Of a DNA stretch of 42,607 nucleotides, positions 25,996 through 34,759 are shown in pieces. The stretch's first letter is position 1. Every line of letters begins with the position of its first letter. Below the pieces are notes generated by a model, which did no database searches, was not told the origin of the DNA, and saw only the letters and a list, made by a program, of their open reading frames with translations. The position numbers and the translations under genes were made by a program. Source of the DNA: JOPF133 sp052144935 (GTDB lineage: Bacteria; Acidobacteriota; Terriglobia; Bryobacterales; Bryobacteraceae); NCBI GenBank assembly GCA_052144935.1, contig JBKQPR010000012.1:1-42607 (forward strand), written 5' to 3'.

Positions 25996-26899
25996 CATGC
26001 CGCCCGATCGGTTCCTGCGCGTGGAGGCACTCTCGAAGCGCTATGTGCCCGGCCGTTTCCTAGGCCAGAGAAGCCGGTGGGACAGGCATTCAGCCTGTCA
26101 GCCGGGGCCAGCGGGCACCCCAGTGGACACTCCAGAGGGCACTCCAGTGGGCACTCCAGAGGGCGCCCGGCCCGGAGGGCACCCCGCCTTGCGCGAGGTC
26201 TCCTTTGGCCTTCGCCGCGGCCGCCTGCTGGGGCTGGTGGGAGCGTCGGGGTCCGGCAAGTCCACGCTGGCCCGCTGTGTGGCGCTGGTCGAAGCTCCCG
26301 ATTCCGGCCGCATCTTTCTCGAAGAGCGCGACCTGTGGGCCAGCGGCCGCCGGGAGCGCGCGGGCCTGCGGGCTCGCATTCAACTCATTGCGCAGCAGCC
26401 CGCCGCCAGCCTCAACCCCCGCTTCACGGCAGCCGAGATCGTGTCCGAGCCGCTCCTGATCCAGCGGCGCGGCACTGCCGCCGAGCGGCGACGCATGGCC
26501 GCCCGGTGGATGGAAACGGTCGGCCTGGCGCCGGACGCTCTAGATACCCGCGCGCTGGAGTTCTCGGGTGGCGAGCGCCAGCGCCTGGCGATTGCGCGGG
26601 CCCTCATTCCGGAACCCAGCCTGCTCATCCTCGACGAATCCTTCGCCGGGCTGGACCTTTCGGTGCAGGGCCAGATCGCCCGCCTACTGGGCGATTTGCG
26701 TCGGGAGCTGGGCCTCACTTGCATCCTGATTACCCACGATCTGGCGCTGGCCGCCAGTCTGGCCGACGAGATCGCCGTGATGGATGCCGGCCGCATCGTG
26801 GAAAGCGGGGTGGTGGCTGAAGTGGTTTCCCACCCCCGCCACCCACGCACCCGCGAGTTGCTGGACGCGGCGCTGGCGCTCAGTTTGGAGGGGGAATGA
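25985..26899 (+). CDS. Oligopeptide-type ABC transporter ATPase (DppF/OppF-like) with repeat insertion
   Basis: A 304-residue ATPase overlapping the previous gene by 11 bp. Walker A GASGSGKSTL, Q-loop LIAQQPAASLNP, signature FSGGERQRLAIARAL, Walker B LLILDESFAGLD and switch His (LITHDLAL) are intact, so it should be functional. Between the first strand (LRVEALSKRYVPG) and the conserved HPALREVSF, where relatives have only a short loop, lies a segment of about 35 residues. It is low in complexity (GTPVDTPEGTPVGTPEGA) and derives from the local repeat family. The reading frame is preserved across it. An inverted repeat begins 5 bp after the stop and separates this gene from the permeases. Confidence 0.92.
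   Translation: MPLDMPPDRFLRVEALSKRYVPGRFLGQRSRWDRHSACQPGPAGTPVDTPEGTPVGTPEGARPGGHPALREVSFGLRRGRLLGLVGASGSGKSTLARCVALVEAPDSGRIFLEERDLWASGRRERAGLRARIQLIAQQPAASLNPRFTAAEIVSEPLLIQRRGTAAERRRMAARWMETVGLAPDALDTRALEFSGGERQRLAIARALIPEPSLLILDESFAGLDLSVQGQIARLLGDLRRELGLTCILITHDLALAASLADEIAVMDAGRIVESGVVAEVVSHPRHPRTRELLDAALALSLEGE
26082..26185. repeat. Dispersed-repeat DNA inside an ATPase gene
   Basis: This in-frame stretch has a small dyad, ACAGGC-ATTCA-GCCTGT (26082-26098). It is followed by two 24-bp tandem units (26120-26143 and 26144-26167, three mismatches) encoding PVDTPEGT and PVGTPEGA. The minus-strand form of the 17-base motif GGGGTGCCCTCCGGGCC lies at 26169-26185. It is the coding counterpart of the elements seen elsewhere in the window. 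Confidence 0.75.
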
Positions 26900-26903
26900 C
26901 TTT

Positions 26904-27048
26904 GTGGGGCAGCCAATCCTGGGGTGCCCTCTGGGCCCAGCCGGCTTTCAGCCGGCTCTTTCGGGGCAAGCGCATATCTTCCCACGCTGGCACTGGCCGC
27001 CTAAAAGGCAGCTGGGCCCAGAGGGCACCCCACGATTGGCTGCCCCAC
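26904..27048. repeat. Long inverted repeat between ATPase and permease genes
   Basis: Arms of 38 bp (26904-26941 and 27011-27048) match at 37 of 38 positions around a 69-base centre. The centre starts with another hairpin, CCGGCT-TTC-AGCCGG. Both arms carry the 17-base motif GGGGTGCCCTCTGGGCC (26921-26937; reverse at 27015-27031). As RNA it would form a very stable stem inside the transporter operon. It looks like a MITE-like insertion, with possible attenuator effect. Confidence 0.9.
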
Positions 27049-27171
27049 TTTGAGCAGCCGGTACCAGGGCTCAGCCTGAAGCACTCGGCGTTGGAACCAT
27101 CGAATTTCCCCCCGGATGCTGCGGCTGGGCGGCGCATGGGTCGGCGGCGCGCTGCGGGAAGCTCCGCACCG

Positions 27172-27273
27172 ATGAAGATCGGATTCGATGTCAGCCAGAC
27201 GGGCGCCGGCAAGGCCGGATACGGATACTTCGCGGAGGTGCCAGGGATCCGCCTGCAGGAGCCGGCCAGATGA
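27172..27273 (+). pseudogene. 33-codon fragment, possible glycosyltransferase remnant
   Basis: MKIGFDVSQTGAGKAGYGYF resembles, from memory, the N-terminus of acidobacterial GT4-type glycosyltransferases (IGFDxSQTGxxKAGCGYFA). The frame then diverges and stops at a TGA that overlaps the permease ATG (ATGA). It is thus a relic or a short leader frame coupling translation to the permease. The homology needs a database comparison. Confidence 0.35.
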
Positions 27274-28232
27274 CCTACATCGCCCGCCGCCTGCTGCACG
27301 GCGCCTTGCTGGTCATGGCCGTCTCGCTTCTCTCGTTTGCCTTCGCCAAGCTCGCCCCCGGCGACTATTACAGCGAGATGCAGTCGGACCCGCGCATTTC
27401 GGAATCGACCATTGAGGGTCTGCGCGAACAGGCCGGCCTCCACCGCTCCTGGCCTGCGCAATACGCTGCTTGGGCAGCCTCCCTGCTGAAGGGCGATTTT
27501 GGCTACTCGCTGGCCTATCGGGGACCGGTGGCGCCGATCCTCTGGCAACGCATCCGCGCCACTCTGCTGCTGACCGGCACAGCCACCTTCCTCGCCTGGA
27601 TGCTGGCCCTGCCCCTGGGTGTCTGGAACGCCGTCGAACGCGGCACTTGGAAAGACACTGCCGCGCGCGCCGGGCTGGCGGTTCTGATCCTGATTCCCGA
27701 TCTCCTGCTGGCCATCCTCTTTTTGTTGCTGGCCGTCCGGACCGGCTGGTTCCCCACCGGCGGGATGACATCCGCCGATTTTGGCTCGCTGAGCACCGCC
27801 CGCCGGGTCGCCGATATCGTCTGGCACCTGGCGCTGCCCGCCGCCGTGCTGGTGTTGGGGATGTTGCCGATGCTGGTGCGGCACGTGCGCTCCAGCATGG
27901 CCGGGGCCCTGGAGTCGCCGTTCGGCCAGGCCGCCCGGGCGCACGGCATTCCGCTCGGCCGCCGGCTGTTCCGCCACCTGCTGCCCGCTGCACTAAACCC
28001 GCTGATCTCGCTTGCGGGGATCTCCCTAGGCACCCTCCTGAGCGCTTCCCTGCTGGTCGAGGTGGTGATGGGCTGGCCCGGCCTGGGACCTCTGTTTCTG
28101 GATGCCGTGATGGCCCGCGACGTCGCCGTGGTGCTGGCCGTCGTGATGCTCTCCGCCACTCTCCTGGTTCTGGGGAATCTGATCGCGGATCTGCTGCTCT
28201 ACTCGCTCGATCCGCGCATCCGGGTAAAATGA
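27270..28232 (+). CDS. Oligopeptide-type ABC transporter permease (DppB/OppB-like)
   Basis: A 320-residue inner-membrane protein with the family N-terminus (YIARRLLHGALLVMAVSLLSFAFAKLAPGDYY). A long second loop contains LRGDFGYS-like KGDFGYSLAYRGPV. About six membrane segments follow, and the EAA-type cytoplasmic loop reads GQAARAHGIPLGRRLFRHLLPAALNPLISL. It forms the pore with the second permease, whose ATG overlaps this stop (ATGA). The substrates of this class are di- or oligopeptides, nickel, or other small solutes. The ATG overlaps the stop of a 33-codon frame, as noted there. Confidence 0.93.
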   Translation: MTYIARRLLHGALLVMAVSLLSFAFAKLAPGDYYSEMQSDPRISESTIEGLREQAGLHRSWPAQYAAWAASLLKGDFGYSLAYRGPVAPILWQRIRATLLLTGTATFLAWMLALPLGVWNAVERGTWKDTAARAGLAVLILIPDLLLAILFLLLAVRTGWFPTGGMTSADFGSLSTARRVADIVWHLALPAAVLVLGMLPMLVRHVRSSMAGALESPFGQAARAHGIPLGRRLFRHLLPAALNPLISLAGISLGTLLSASLLVEVVMGWPGLGPLFLDAVMARDVAVVLAVVMLSATLLVLGNLIADLLLYSLDPRIRVK

Positions 28233-29251
28233 GCAATCGCCCGACGCGCATCCGGATCAGCCTGTGGTATCTGGGGCTGCTGCATGCCGCCGTGCTCCTG
28301 GCGGGATTTCTGGCCCCCTACCCCTACGCCGAGCAGCACCGCGATTACCCTTACGCGCCGCCCAGCCGCATCCACTGGTTCGATTCCCAGGGCGGCTTCC
28401 ACGCGGGCCCCTTCGTCTACGGAATCGTGCAGGATCGGCCTTTCGGCCGTTACCGCGAAGATCCGGCCCACCTCTTCCCGATCCGATTCTGGGCCCCCGC
28501 TGCCGGCCGGGAAGGCGCCGGGTTCCTCCAGTTTCCGCGGCGTCTGTTCGGGGTGGCCCCGCCGGGAGCCATCTTCCTTCTGGGTTCCGACGGTTACGGC
28601 CGCGATGTGTTTTCGCGGCTGATGTACGGAGGCCAGGTTTCGCTGTTCACCGGGATCTTGGCCGCGGCGCTCTCTTTGGCGCTGGGAGTGGGGATTGGCA
28701 CGGCCGCGGGTTTCTTCGGTGGCTGGCTGGATGCGGTCTTAATGCGGGGAGGGGAGCTGGTGATGGCGCTGCCCTGGCTGTATCTCCTGCTGGCCGTGCG
28801 CGCCCTTCTGCCGTTGCATATTTCAACACTTCAGGCGTTCCTTCTCCTGATCGCGATTATCGGCGGGGTGGGCTGGGTGCGCCCCTCGCGGATGGTCCGC
28901 GGCGTGGTGCTCACTATCCGGGAAAGCGGCTTCGTTCAAGCCGCCCGCGGCTTCGGCGCGGGACCTGTTTACCTGATCCGCCGACACATCCTGCCAGGCA
29001 CTCTCCCGGTTGTGTTGACGCAAGCTACCGTGCTGATTCCACAGTATATTCTAGCTGAAGTTGCGCTTTCTTTTCTGGGTTTGGGTGTGGGACAGCCAGT
29101 ACCGAGCTGGGGCAACATGTTGGCCGAGGCACGCCAGTACCATGCTTTACTGAACCATCCCTGGTTATTGGCTCCCGGGCTCGCCGCCGTGCCTATCTTG
29201 TTGGGGTATCTCACTCTGGCGGATGCGCTCTCGGAAGGCGAAGATCCCTGA
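28229..29251 (+). CDS. Oligopeptide-type ABC transporter permease (DppC/OppC-like)
   Basis: A 340-residue permease. The N-terminal membrane segment (LGLLHAAVLLAGFLAPYPY) precedes an unusually long periplasmic loop (about residues 34-120), after which the standard LLGSDGYGRDVFSRLMYGGQVSL motif appears. Five further membrane segments follow, with the EAA loop ESGFVQAARGFGAGPVYLIRRHILPGTLPVVL and the hallmark ALSFLGLGVGQPVPSWGNML. The long first loop is typical of a subset of DppC-like proteins. It couples to the upstream permease by ATGA. A 151-bp gap separates it from the binding-protein gene. Confidence 0.93.
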   Translation: MSNRPTRIRISLWYLGLLHAAVLLAGFLAPYPYAEQHRDYPYAPPSRIHWFDSQGGFHAGPFVYGIVQDRPFGRYREDPAHLFPIRFWAPAAGREGAGFLQFPRRLFGVAPPGAIFLLGSDGYGRDVFSRLMYGGQVSLFTGILAAALSLALGVGIGTAAGFFGGWLDAVLMRGGELVMALPWLYLLLAVRALLPLHISTLQAFLLLIAIIGGVGWVRPSRMVRGVVLTIRESGFVQAARGFGAGPVYLIRRHILPGTLPVVLTQATVLIPQYILAEVALSFLGLGVGQPVPSWGNMLAEARQYHALLNHPWLLAPGLAAVPILLGYLTLADALSEGEDP

Positions 29252-29337
29252 GGCGTCCGCCACCCAGCGGAATCGTTCGCAATCTGCAGCAACAGCGTTG
29301 CACACGTTAGTAAATCAGTACTCCAGGTGCAGTACCC

Positions 29338-29357
29338 CGGTTAATATCGGTTAATAT
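29338..29357. promoter_or_regulatory. Tandem AT-rich 10-mers upstream of the binding-protein gene
   Basis: CGGTTAATAT occurs twice in direct tandem (29338-29347 and 29348-29357), one helical turn apart, 46 bp before the TTG start. In this GC-rich window such a pair stands out. It could be a regulator site or part of a promoter for the segment from the binding protein onward. Confidence 0.4.
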
Positions 29358-29402
29358 CCATTGCCGCTGCGATCAGATAAACTGAGCCCACAAGGACAAG
29401 CC

Positions 29403-31145
29403 TTGACAATTTTTCGGCACATTCCGGCGGCCGTTCTCCTGGTGTCGTTGGCGGCATACGGTGCCTCGGAAGAGCTGCTGGTAGTGCCCGGCCTCCACGG
29501 CCGTCCGGGTGGAAGGTTGGTCTTCGCCCAACGCACCGAGCCGCGAACCTTGAACCCCGTGACGGCCACCGACGCCGCCTCGCGGGAGGTAATTCATCGC
29601 CTGATGGCCGATCTGATCCACATTAACCGGGAGACTCTCAAAACCGAGCCGGCGCTGGCTAAATCCTGGAAAGCTTCCGCGGATGGTTTGCACTATGTGT
29701 TGGAGTTGCGCCAAGGAGTGCGTTTTTCCGATGGAGTTTCTTTCGATGCCGATGATGTCGTTTTTACATTCCAGGTGTTCTTAGATGAGAAGGTAAATTC
29801 GTCGCAGCGGGACCTGCTCATGCTGGAAGGCAAGCCCATTTCTGTACGAAAACTCGACACTTACCGAGTGGCCGTCGATCTGCTAAGCGCTTACTCGGTT
29901 CCCGACCGGCTTTTTGACGGCTTGGCTATCCTGCCCCGGCATCTGTTGCTGAAGGCCTATCGAGAGGGGAAGCTGGCTGGCGCGTGGGGGATCCGCACGC
30001 CGCCGTCGGAGATTGCCGGATTGGGTCCGTTCCGGTTAAAGGAGTATGTCCCTGGACAACGCATCATTCTCGAGCGGAATCCGTATTATTGGAAGGCCGA
30101 TCAGGCGGGCAACCGCCTCCCCTATCTGGCCGAGCTGGATTTTCTGAACGCCGGGACGGAGGACATGCAAGTGATGCGCTTCGAATCCGGCGAATCCGAC
30201 GTGATCGGCCGGATCAGCGCCAAAAACTACGCGTTGCTCGAACGGGACAGCGGGCGGCGGGGCTACCAAATGCGGGACGGCGGTCCGGGTCTGGAATTCA
30301 GCTTCCTGTTTTTCAACCTGAACGGCCTTCCACCGAACGCCTCCGCGGAGCTGAAGGCCCGCCAGTCTAACTTCCTGCGGAAGAATTTCCGCCAGGCCGT
30401 CTCGGCGGCTATCGATCGCGAGGCCCTGGTGCGGCTGATCTACCAGGGCCGCGCCACCGCGCTGGCCACGCCAGTGGCTGGCGGCAACACGCTGTGGATC
30501 GACAGCCAACTGCCCAAGCCGGTCCGCAACATCGGGCACGCCAGAGAACTGCTCTCCAGCGACGGTTACAGGTGGGCTTCGGGCGGCGCGCTCGTGGATC
30601 CACAAAGGCGCCATGTTGAATTCTCCATCATCGTCAGCTCATCCAATCCCGAGCGCACGGAGACCGCTACGCTGGTGCAGGACGACCTGAAGCAACTGGG
30701 CATTCAAGTGGACATCGTACCGCTGGAGATGCGAAACATCCTCGACCGGGTAACCCGCACCTACGATTATGAAATGGGCCTGCTGGCCATGGCCACCCTC
30801 GATGCCGACCCCAATCCGGACCTGAACACGTGGCTGTCGAGCGGGGCCAGCCATTGGTGGCATCCTTCGCAAAAGACCCCGGCCACCGCCTGGGAGGGCG
30901 AGATCGACGCCCTCATGCGTAAGCAGTTAGTGACCCGCCGGTATGAGGACCGCAAGCGCATGTTCGACCGCGTGCAGGAACTGCTGATGGAGAACCTGCC
31001 GCTGATTCCGCTGGTGAGTCCGCACATCCTGACCGGCGCCCGTCGGCAGTTGGCCAATTTCCGCCCCGCCATCATGGATCATTACACGCTCTGGAACGTC
31101 GAAGAGATGTACTGGGCGGGTTCCACACCCGGAGATCGGCAATGA
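29403..31145 (+). CDS. Extracellular solute-binding protein, family 5 (peptide ABC importer)
   Basis: About 580 residues from a TTG preceded by AAGGAC; a TTG 14 codons earlier lacks a site. A signal peptide (IPAAVLLVSLAAYGASEE) precedes the SBP_bac_5 fold. Motifs are TEPRTLNPVTATDAASREV, ALAKSWKASADGLHYVLELRQGVRFSDGVSFDADDVVFTF, GLGPFRLKEYVPGQRIILERNPYYWK and FRQAVSAAIDRE. There is no lipobox Cys, so the protein may be soluble in the periplasm. It completes the importer encoded upstream. Its stop overlaps the ATG of the ECF sigma gene (ATGA), which ties a transport component to the regulatory and CHAT genes. Confidence 0.92.
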   Translation: MTIFRHIPAAVLLVSLAAYGASEELLVVPGLHGRPGGRLVFAQRTEPRTLNPVTATDAASREVIHRLMADLIHINRETLKTEPALAKSWKASADGLHYVLELRQGVRFSDGVSFDADDVVFTFQVFLDEKVNSSQRDLLMLEGKPISVRKLDTYRVAVDLLSAYSVPDRLFDGLAILPRHLLLKAYREGKLAGAWGIRTPPSEIAGLGPFRLKEYVPGQRIILERNPYYWKADQAGNRLPYLAELDFLNAGTEDMQVMRFESGESDVIGRISAKNYALLERDSGRRGYQMRDGGPGLEFSFLFFNLNGLPPNASAELKARQSNFLRKNFRQAVSAAIDREALVRLIYQGRATALATPVAGGNTLWIDSQLPKPVRNIGHARELLSSDGYRWASGGALVDPQRRHVEFSIIVSSSNPERTETATLVQDDLKQLGIQVDIVPLEMRNILDRVTRTYDYEMGLLAMATLDADPNPDLNTWLSSGASHWWHPSQKTPATAWEGEIDALMRKQLVTRRYEDRKRMFDRVQELLMENLPLIPLVSPHILTGARRQLANFRPAIMDHYTLWNVEEMYWAGSTPGDRQ

Positions 31146-31714
31146 ACCTCCTCCTGGCCAAGGAAGGGAACAACGCACGCCTGGTGGAGGAATGCCTTCG
31201 CGGCAGCGAAGAGGCCTGGAACACGCTGGTGGATCGCTATAAGAACCTGATCTACTCGATTCCGCTGCGCTATGGCGCGCCGCCCCAGGATGCCGCCGAC
31301 ATCTTCCAGGCGGTGTGCCTGGATCTGTTCAACGAGCTGCCCCGCCTGCGTGAGGCCGAAGCGCTCACGGGCTGGCTGATCCGGGTCACCACCCACAAGT
31401 GCTACCACTGGAAACGGCGGCAGGGTCCCCAATCGGCCGAGTGGGACGAAGAGGCCATCGCCAGCGTGGCGAACGACGACCCCGCCGCGGCGGATCTGCT
31501 GGCCGGTCTGGAGCAGGAGCAATTGGTTCGCGAATCCATCACCGAACTCCCGGGGCGCTGCCGGGAGATGATCGAGCTGCTGTTTTTCGAACACCCGCCG
31601 TTGCCGTATGCCGAAGTGGCCCTGCGGCTGCGTCTGGCGCGCGGCTCGATCGGCTTCATCCGCGGCCGCTGTTTGAAACGGCTCAAGCAGATTCTCGAGG
31701 AAAAAGGCTTTTGA
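31142..31714 (+). CDS. ECF-type RNA polymerase sigma factor
   Basis: A 190-residue sigma-70-family protein. Region 2 is seen as AWNTLVDRYKNLIYSIPLRYG, AADIFQAVCLDLFNELPRLREAEALTGWLIRVTTHKCYHWKR. Region 4 is ITELPGRCREMIELLFFEHPPLPYAEVALRLRLARGSIGFIRGRCLKRLKQIL, with the helix-turn-helix. There is no C-terminal extension. It overlaps the binding-protein stop (ATGA), and its own stop overlaps the CHAT gene start (TGATG), so all three are probably translated from one message. ECF factors next to CHAT proteins are known in Acidobacteria, but the signal and regulon are not established. A zinc-binding protein that could be its anti-sigma lies two genes on. Confidence 0.92.
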   Translation: MNLLLAKEGNNARLVEECLRGSEEAWNTLVDRYKNLIYSIPLRYGAPPQDAADIFQAVCLDLFNELPRLREAEALTGWLIRVTTHKCYHWKRRQGPQSAEWDEEAIASVANDDPAAADLLAGLEQEQLVRESITELPGRCREMIELLFFEHPPLPYAEVALRLRLARGSIGFIRGRCLKRLKQILEEKGF

Positions 31715-34584
31715 TGGCCGATTGTCGGCAGCCTCCGGCCGCTTTGGACAATCTGGTGGCGGAATTGACCGCGGAACCTCAGCCGCTCCGCCGCCGCCAA
31801 ATTCTGCTGGCCGCCCGCGATTGCTGGAGTCCCGAAACCGTCACCCGCCTTTACGACGAGACGATCCGCCTGGTGCGCATCGACCTGGGGCAGGCCGACC
31901 GCCTGGCGCGCGCCGCCGCCTGGATGGGCGAGCAACTGAACGACGACTACTCGCGGGCCACCGGCTCCCGCGCCCTGGGCCACATTGCCCAATTGCGCCG
32001 CAAATACGAACCCGCCCGCGAATACTACAAGGCAGCCCTCGGCATTTATGAGCGTCTGGGCAAGGAACTGGAGATCGGGCGCACCCTGAACGGCTCGCTC
32101 CAGACCCTGGTTTATCTGGGCCGCTGGGAGGAAGCCTTCACCTGCGCCAGCCGCGCCGAGCGAATCTTCACCAAGCTGGGTGAGCGCCGCCACCTGGCCC
32201 GCCTGGATATCGCCATGGGCAACGTGCTGCACCGCCTGGACCGCTTCGATGAAGCCCTGGAGCGCTACCGGCGGGCACTGGGGGTCTGCGAAGAGCTGCG
32301 CGATTTTCAGTACGTGGCCATCGCCCTGCGTAACATGGCCACTTGCCAGATCCAGACGTGCGACTTCCGCGAAGCCTTGGAAACCTATAACAGGGCCCGC
32401 GTCTATTGCGCCGAACACGACATGCCCTTGCTGGTGGCGGAGGCCGACTACAATATCGCCTATCTTTATTACCTGCGCGGCGAATACACGCGCGCCATCG
32501 AGATGTACCGCGCCGCGCGCGAACGCTGCATAGCGCTCGGCGACCGCTTCCACCAGGCCCTTTGCGATCTCGACCAGTCTGAGATGTACCTGGAGCTGAA
32601 CCTCAGCGAGGAAGGCGCCCATCTGGCGCGTAGGGCCCTCAACATGTTTCGCCAGCTCGGGATGGGCTACGAGTCGGCCAAGGCGCTCACCAACATCGCC
32701 ATCGCCTCCAGCCATCACGGCGATACCCAGTTCGCCCTGGAACTGTTCGGCAAGGCGCGCGAGCTTTTCCGCTTCGAGCACAACGATGCCTGGGTCGCCA
32801 CCATCGACCTCTACCAGGCGCTGGTGTTCTACCACCAGCGCAGCCTGCAGCAGGCCCGGACCCTCTGCGAGAGCGCCTTCGAGTTCTTCTCCAAGTCTCC
32901 CCTGGTGGGCCGGGCGGTTTTGAGCCAGTTGATCTTATCGCGCATCCACCTGGATTCGGGACGGCCCGAGGTGGCCCGCGCCATCTGCATCGCCGCGCTG
33001 CAAAGCTTGGACCAGACCGAATCGCCGGCGCTGAGCTACCAGGCCTTCTTCGTCCTGGGACTGATCGAGGAAGCTTTGGGCTGGCCCGAGCATGCCAACG
33101 AGGCCTACCTAAAGGCGCACGGGCATCTGGAAAACCTGCGCAGCCACCTGCGGACCGACGAAGTCCGGATCGCCTTCCTGATGGACAAGCAGGAGGTCTA
33201 CGAATCGCTCGTGCGGATGAGCCTCGACCGCCGGACCTCCGGCGCCAGCCTCGAGCTGGCCTTTCAGTATATCGAGCAGGCCAAGTCGCGCAGCCTGGCT
33301 GACCTGATCGCGTTTCGCGCCCATAGTCTGCCGGCCCCCACGGCCACCCACCGTTTGCTGGTGGAACAGGTCCGCGATCTGCGCGAGCGGCTGAACTGGT
33401 ATACCCGCGCGCTCCAGTTGCAGGAGGGGCGCACCGATAACCTGCACGATCCGCAAATGGAAAAGCTGCACCGCGCCGCCCGCGATTGCGAACAGAAGCT
33501 GATCGCCGGGATGACGACCCTGCGGGTGGAGGACCAGGAATTTGCCAGCCTCCAATCGGCCGCTTCGATCGATCTGGAAGCCATCCGCTCGGCCCTTGCC
33601 GACGACGCCATGCTGGTGCAGTATTACCGCGTGGGAGAAACCTTCCAGGTGTGCCTGCTCTCGCGGCGCCTGCTGAAGATCGTTCCCCTGGGGTGGGTGC
33701 CGAATCTGCGCCGGGCGATGCAGTTGTTGCGCTTCCAGTTGTCCAAGTTTCGCCTGCATCCCGACTACGTGGCCACCTTTCGTGACCGGTTACGGGAGGC
33801 TACCGACGCCCACCTGCAGGATTTTTACCGCCAACTGATCGCTCCCATCGAGAAGGATCTGAAGGCCGCCCACCTGGTGATCGCCCCGCACGATTTTTTG
33901 CACTATCTCCCGTTTCATGCGCTGCTGGACGGCGCGCAATACCTGCACAGCCGATACTCCATTTCCTACACTCCAAGTGCCAGCGTTTATTACCTTTGCT
34001 GCACCAAACAGGCGAACACGGCGAACCGGTCTCTGGTATTGGGTGTGCCCGACCCCGCCGCCCCGCAGATTCTGAACGAAGTGCGGGCGGTGGCCTCGGT
34101 TTTACCCAATGCGGATGTATATGTGGGGTTGGAGGCCACCCATCAGGTGTTGCAGGAGAAAGGATCGCAAAGCCGGTTTGTCCACATCGCCACCCACGGG
34201 TGGTTCCGCCAGGACAACCCCATGTTCTCGTCGATCAAGCTGGGGACCTCTGAATTGAGCCTGTTCGACCTCTACCAGTTGAACCTGCCGGCCGAGCTGG
34301 TCACCCTGAGCGGCTGTGGCACCGGGCTGAACGTAGTACTAGGGGGCGATGAGCTGATGGGCCTCAAGCGCGGTCTGCTCTACGCCGGCGCCCAGGGAGT
34401 ACTGTTGACTCTTTGGGACGTCAACGACCGGAGCACCGCCGATTTCATGCAATTGTTTTATCGCCGTTTGATGATCAACCCAAACAAAGCACAGGCTTTA
34501 CAGTATGCCATGGAGGAAATCCGGAAGGCTTATGCGCATCCCTTTTATTGGGCGCCGTTTGTTTTAGTGGGAAAGTATTTATAA
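31714..34584 (+). CDS. TPR-CHAT caspase-like protease
   Basis: A 956-residue protein. Residues about 85-480 form a solenoid of some ten tetratricopeptide-like repeats (for example EPAREYYKAALGIYERLGKELEIG and DRFDEALERYRRALGVCEEL). A helical linker (about 490-640) precedes a C-terminal CHAT domain (about 650-956). The caspase-type catalytic pair is present: His 828 in HIATHGWF and Cys 868 in LSGCGTG; the LWDVND and PFYWAPFVLVG ends fit the family. It has no signal peptide, so it acts in the cytoplasm. In other systems TPR-CHAT proteins are proteases activated by a bound partner (for example the Craspase protease), but no CRISPR genes are here. It is translationally coupled to the ECF sigma gene. 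Confidence 0.93.
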   Translation: MADCRQPPAALDNLVAELTAEPQPLRRRQILLAARDCWSPETVTRLYDETIRLVRIDLGQADRLARAAAWMGEQLNDDYSRATGSRALGHIAQLRRKYEPAREYYKAALGIYERLGKELEIGRTLNGSLQTLVYLGRWEEAFTCASRAERIFTKLGERRHLARLDIAMGNVLHRLDRFDEALERYRRALGVCEELRDFQYVAIALRNMATCQIQTCDFREALETYNRARVYCAEHDMPLLVAEADYNIAYLYYLRGEYTRAIEMYRAARERCIALGDRFHQALCDLDQSEMYLELNLSEEGAHLARRALNMFRQLGMGYESAKALTNIAIASSHHGDTQFALELFGKARELFRFEHNDAWVATIDLYQALVFYHQRSLQQARTLCESAFEFFSKSPLVGRAVLSQLILSRIHLDSGRPEVARAICIAALQSLDQTESPALSYQAFFVLGLIEEALGWPEHANEAYLKAHGHLENLRSHLRTDEVRIAFLMDKQEVYESLVRMSLDRRTSGASLELAFQYIEQAKSRSLADLIAFRAHSLPAPTATHRLLVEQVRDLRERLNWYTRALQLQEGRTDNLHDPQMEKLHRAARDCEQKLIAGMTTLRVEDQEFASLQSAASIDLEAIRSALADDAMLVQYYRVGETFQVCLLSRRLLKIVPLGWVPNLRRAMQLLRFQLSKFRLHPDYVATFRDRLREATDAHLQDFYRQLIAPIEKDLKAAHLVIAPHDFLHYLPFHALLDGAQYLHSRYSISYTPSASVYYLCCTKQANTANRSLVLGVPDPAAPQILNEVRAVASVLPNADVYVGLEATHQVLQEKGSQSRFVHIATHGWFRQDNPMFSSIKLGTSELSLFDLYQLNLPAELVTLSGCGTGLNVVLGGDELMGLKRGLLYAGAQGVLLTLWDVNDRSTADFMQLFYRRLMINPNKAQALQYAMEEIRKAYAHPFYWAPFVLVGKYL

Positions 34585-34759
34585 AAGTCTTTGCACATTT
34601 AAGGATCTTAAGGTACTAGTAGTATTAGAACTTTGTGCGAGTACTAAGAATTTGGCGCAGTCCTATATCTGTTCGCGCACTCCGCGACCCTTATGTTCAG
34701 AAGCTGACAACTATGGCTAAGCTACACGTATGCCAAACCCTAGTTGGCGGGAGAACGAT

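Noticed and set aside
26880..27977. 365-codon minus-strand frame across the inverted repeat and permease
   Set aside because: Gln/Gly-rich antisense frame with no family features; the permease on the plus strand is clear.
31402..32835. 477-codon minus-strand frame opposite the CHAT gene
   Set aside because: Antisense of TPR repeats; no signal or motif of its own.
31714..34584. Type III-E CRISPR (Craspase) association of the TPR-CHAT gene
   Set aside because: No repeat-spacer array and no gRAMP/Cas7-11-like gene in the window; the context is an ECF sigma and a subtilisin.
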